From NCBI GenBank assembly GCA_024663395.1, contig JANFAH010000081.1, positions 166,785 to 230,784 of the forward strand: a stretch of DNA of 64,000 nucleotides. Direction: 5' to 3'. Source of the DNA: Pisolithus tinctorius. Lineage: Eukaryota; Basidiomycota; Agaricomycetes; Boletales; Pisolithaceae. The notes below the pieces were generated by a model. The model did no database searches. It was not told the DNA's origin and saw nothing but the letters and a program-made list of their open reading frames with translations. Positions 61,801-64,000 of the stretch are shown here, piece by piece (position 1 is the first letter of the stretch; each line of letters starts with the position of its first letter). The translations under genes were made by a program, and so were the position numbers.

Positions 61801-62242
61801 TTCGAAGTTGACGATGTGGGATGGACAAAAATGGACAGGTTCCATTATGGGATCAGGACGGCTGATTCGCCTTTGGTACCGCTTGCGCAGACGAACTGGT
61901 TCTTGGAGGGATCATTGACGCAGGTCCGCCTCTTTTCCCCCTCGCATATCTCATCTCATCTTACCCCAAAATACTTGTTAGCTCTTCATCATCCAATTTC
62001 TCCGAACTGGTAAAATCCCCTTCATCCAATCCCGCGCCTCACTGCCCCTCGTGCTGGTCACCTTCGGGATGGCCTGTATATCCATGGCGATTCCTTACGT
62101 TCCCAAAGTGAATTCGGCGTTGCAGATGAGGCCACCCCATCCCGAGTTTTATGCGTACCTCGTCGGCATCATTGCGGCGTATGCGTGTGTGGTGCACGCG
62201 GTGAAGGTGTTATATCAGATGAGATTTAAGGAGTGGCTTTGA
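58835..62242 (+). CDS. Magnesium-translocating P-type ATPase (P3B, MgtA/MgtB-like)
   Basis: An ion pump of the P-type ATPase family, subfamily P3B, known in bacteria as the Mg2+ importers MgtA/MgtB. Ten exons (58835-58998, 59060-59457, 59512-59843, 59903-60022, 60073-61283, 61352-61422, 61489-61582, 61641-61766, 61839-61923, 61982-62242) give 953 residues. Motifs: actuator TGEL preceding MPVDK, GITPEMLPMIV followed by TSNLALSAVRIAKKNVIVKR and FDAIQNLGA (a P3B hallmark), phosphorylated Asp374 in CSDKTGTLT, KGAVEE, DPLKPDA, TGDAP and FLGDGVNDALA. The C-terminal helices include FGNVFSVLVASAWLPYQPML and LLTQNLLYDFSQ, again P3B-like. All key residues are there. Fungal copies are few compared with bacterial ones; the intron-rich structure shows it is settled in the nuclear genome. 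Location could be plasma membrane or vacuole. Confidence 0.92.
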
Positions 62243-62461
62243 GTGTTGGGATTCGGGGCGCAGTAGGAACGGGCTCCTTAGACTTGAAAGTACATAAGAT
62301 CTAGATGCAATTCGACAGCTGGACGTTTGTGAGAACTTGATCACTCATCGACTCCTGAGTGTGTGCGGGAATTTGTCCGATCTGGCATGTCTCGGATGTC
62401 ATGGAAGGGAGCAGTAAGCATAAAAGTACGTATCCTGTCGTAATGCACAACACACCCGACG

Positions 62462-63866
62462 ATGACCTCAGTGGGCGAAGAAGCTATCGACAGCACCGAT
62501 CCGATTAGTTGCACCAGACTAATCGATGTTGCTTCCGTGACAGAGGTTTGTGCATATCTACTATTAACACGTTACTACGTGGAGGTTTACGATCACTTAC
62601 TCTTCAACGCTCGATCGTGTTTCATTGGTGCGTACAGGGAGAAACGGTACTCTATCTGGGATGCGACACTGGATCTGGGGTTCTCTACATCGCGAAGAGG
62701 ATAGGTGACAAGGGTCAAGTTATAGGCATCGACGAGCGCTTGGTACGTTTCAATGGAAAACGTATTTGCTCGTGGACATAGCATACTTAAGCCCTCGCTC
62801 GATTACTGCAAGGACGCCATCGCCCAAGCCAGACGCACTGCTACCGCAAGGGGTCTAAGACCACCTCGAGTCGCATTCGTACATGTCTTACAGACGGATG
62901 AGTTACCTGTCTTATCGGACTCTGTGGACTGCGTCGTATCGATGTGGTCTTTCCGATCTGATTCCGAACGGCAGGAGGAAGAGAAGTTAGGTAACGAGAT
63001 CTGGAGAGTGGTCAAGCCAGGAGGGCGTGTCGTTCTCAGTATGAAAGATGTGAGTATTTTCCTTTCGGACACCGGGATCACTTCTGGATAGGGGCTCTGG
63101 TTCACAGATCCCCGAGAGCCTGCGCTCGAGGCTGGTCGTCGATGCTGTGTATAATCATGGTAGCCAACCGGAAGTGGCGATGAATGGTGCGTACGTCTTC
63201 GATGCTCTTCGATGGGACAAGCACTCGATTGCGAAGCAGATAACAAAATATTCTATCGTCTGCACGCCGTGAAACCACCTCGCAAGGAAGAAGACGGATA
63301 TCTTCCCCTCGAATCGGCCCTAAGAGACTGGTGGATCGCATATCCAGCACCAGTATCCGAAGTTCAGCACTTGGATTGCGGGGACGTGGCAAATATGATG
63401 AGGAATGGAAGTGAGAAGCAAGGCGACTATGTCGTAATCGATGTCAGGAGGAAAGATCATGCGGTGCGCTGGTTTTCTTTTCTTGTGTCTCGTTGCGGTT
63501 TGGATTTACGAAACCTTCATGTATGGACAGGGTGGGCACGTACGAGGAAGTGTGCAGTGTCCTGCTCAGACGTTCTACGACGATCTTCCGAGTTTCTACG
63601 AGAGGTTTGGAGAGAAGAAACAGGTGGTGTTTTACTGTGGAAGCTCGCACGGAAGAGGCCCGAGATGTGCAAGATGGTGCGTATCTCTTACCCTCATTGT
63701 GGTCGAACTACATGGAGGAGACAAATGGATCCGTTGTAGGTACCAAGATTACTTGAATGCCAAGGGCGATACGAGATCGGAGGCACTTGTGATGAGAGGT
63801 GGGGTTAAGGAATGGAAGGAGAGGTTTGGGGGGGACGATGGCTTGACAGATAGGGATGCGGACTGA
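62462..63866 (+). CDS. SAM methyltransferase fused to a rhodanese/Acr2-like phosphatase domain
   Basis: One gene encodes two enzyme domains. The N-terminal half is a Rossmann methyltransferase: motif I in ETVLYLGCDTGSGVLYIAK, GQVIGIDERL binding the SAM ribose, VDCVVSMWSF, and NEIWRVVKPGGRVVLSMKD, most like arsenite (AS3MT) or UbiE-type enzymes. The C-terminal half is a rhodanese/Cdc25-like domain: DYVVIDVRRKDHAGGHVRGS, then the catalytic loop FYCGSSHGRGPRCA, a Cys-X5-Arg-Gly-Pro as in Acr2/Arr2 arsenate reductase and Ych1/Ibp1 phosphatases. Joins supported by phase: donor near 63049 to 63109, 63188 to 63235, about 63461 to 63531, about 63677 to 63738. The exons around 62545-62640 are uncertain. 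No stop breaks the two halves, so they form one protein. Arsenic handling is an attractive role but is inferred. Confidence 0.75.
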
Positions 63867-64000
63867 CGAGGATAGATGAAGGAGGGGTGCGGCCGGGATG
63901 TGCTTGTACAGAGACATCGCCAGGCTCATTGGGACCGTCCCTTGCATATCGAATCGTGGTATTATTGTGTACGCGAAAGCCAAAGCAAGTGGTGCTCGCT

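Noticed and set aside
1..64000. Possible CRISPR array, rRNA or bacterial operon
   Set aside because: No regularly spaced repeats or rRNA-like sequence was seen, and the intron-rich genes point to a fungal nuclear genome.

Overview
The window looks like a chromosomal piece of a basidiomycete (Agaricomycete-type) nuclear genome. Genes are broken by many short introns, mostly 40-90 nt with GT..AG ends (one clear GC..AG). They lie on both strands without operons, and encode eukaryotic housekeeping proteins: midasin, a Vps68-like protein, a DHHC palmitoyltransferase, an Hst2-type sirtuin and a protein kinase. Several genes are of kinds common in mushroom-forming fungi. Exon borders were worked out by eye from frame continuity and splice signals, so single borders may be off. 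The coordinate range of each gene covers its introns.

Left part (1-13 kb): a VPS68/TMEM50-like membrane protein (-), an F-box protein (+), a HAD sugar/glycerol-phosphate phosphatase (-), a gene-poor 3.4 kb stretch, and a 1312-residue low-complexity protein (-).

Middle part (13-31 kb) is accessory DNA. It starts with a 6-kb Helitron Rep-helicase gene (-) carrying an in-frame TGA, with a 54-bp tandem copy of its own 3' end just past the stop. A gene of unknown function is transcribed divergently from its 5' end, 89 bp away. Then come single genes spaced by gene-poor DNA, most with a recognisable TATA box: an unknown protein, an F-box/nucleotidyltransferase-like protein, a probable surface glycoprotein with a hydrophobic C-terminal tail, and an 82-residue cysteine-rich protein made from six exons. 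Short direct and inverted repeats lie between them.

Right part (31-64 kb) is dense housekeeping DNA: a DHHC palmitoyltransferase (-) divergent from the 16-kb midasin gene MDN1 (+), a protein kinase with a very long disordered tail and one apparent frameshift (+), an Hst2-type sirtuin with 10-nt and 8-nt exons (+), a bacterial-type (MgtA-like, P3B) magnesium P-type ATPase (+), and a methyltransferase-rhodanese fusion (+) that may act on arsenic. No rRNA, tRNA or CRISPR array was recognised.

The most interesting items are the methyltransferase-rhodanese fusion, the MgtA-like ATPase in a fungus, the divergent Helitron companion gene, the F-box/nucleotidyltransferase protein, and the microexons.
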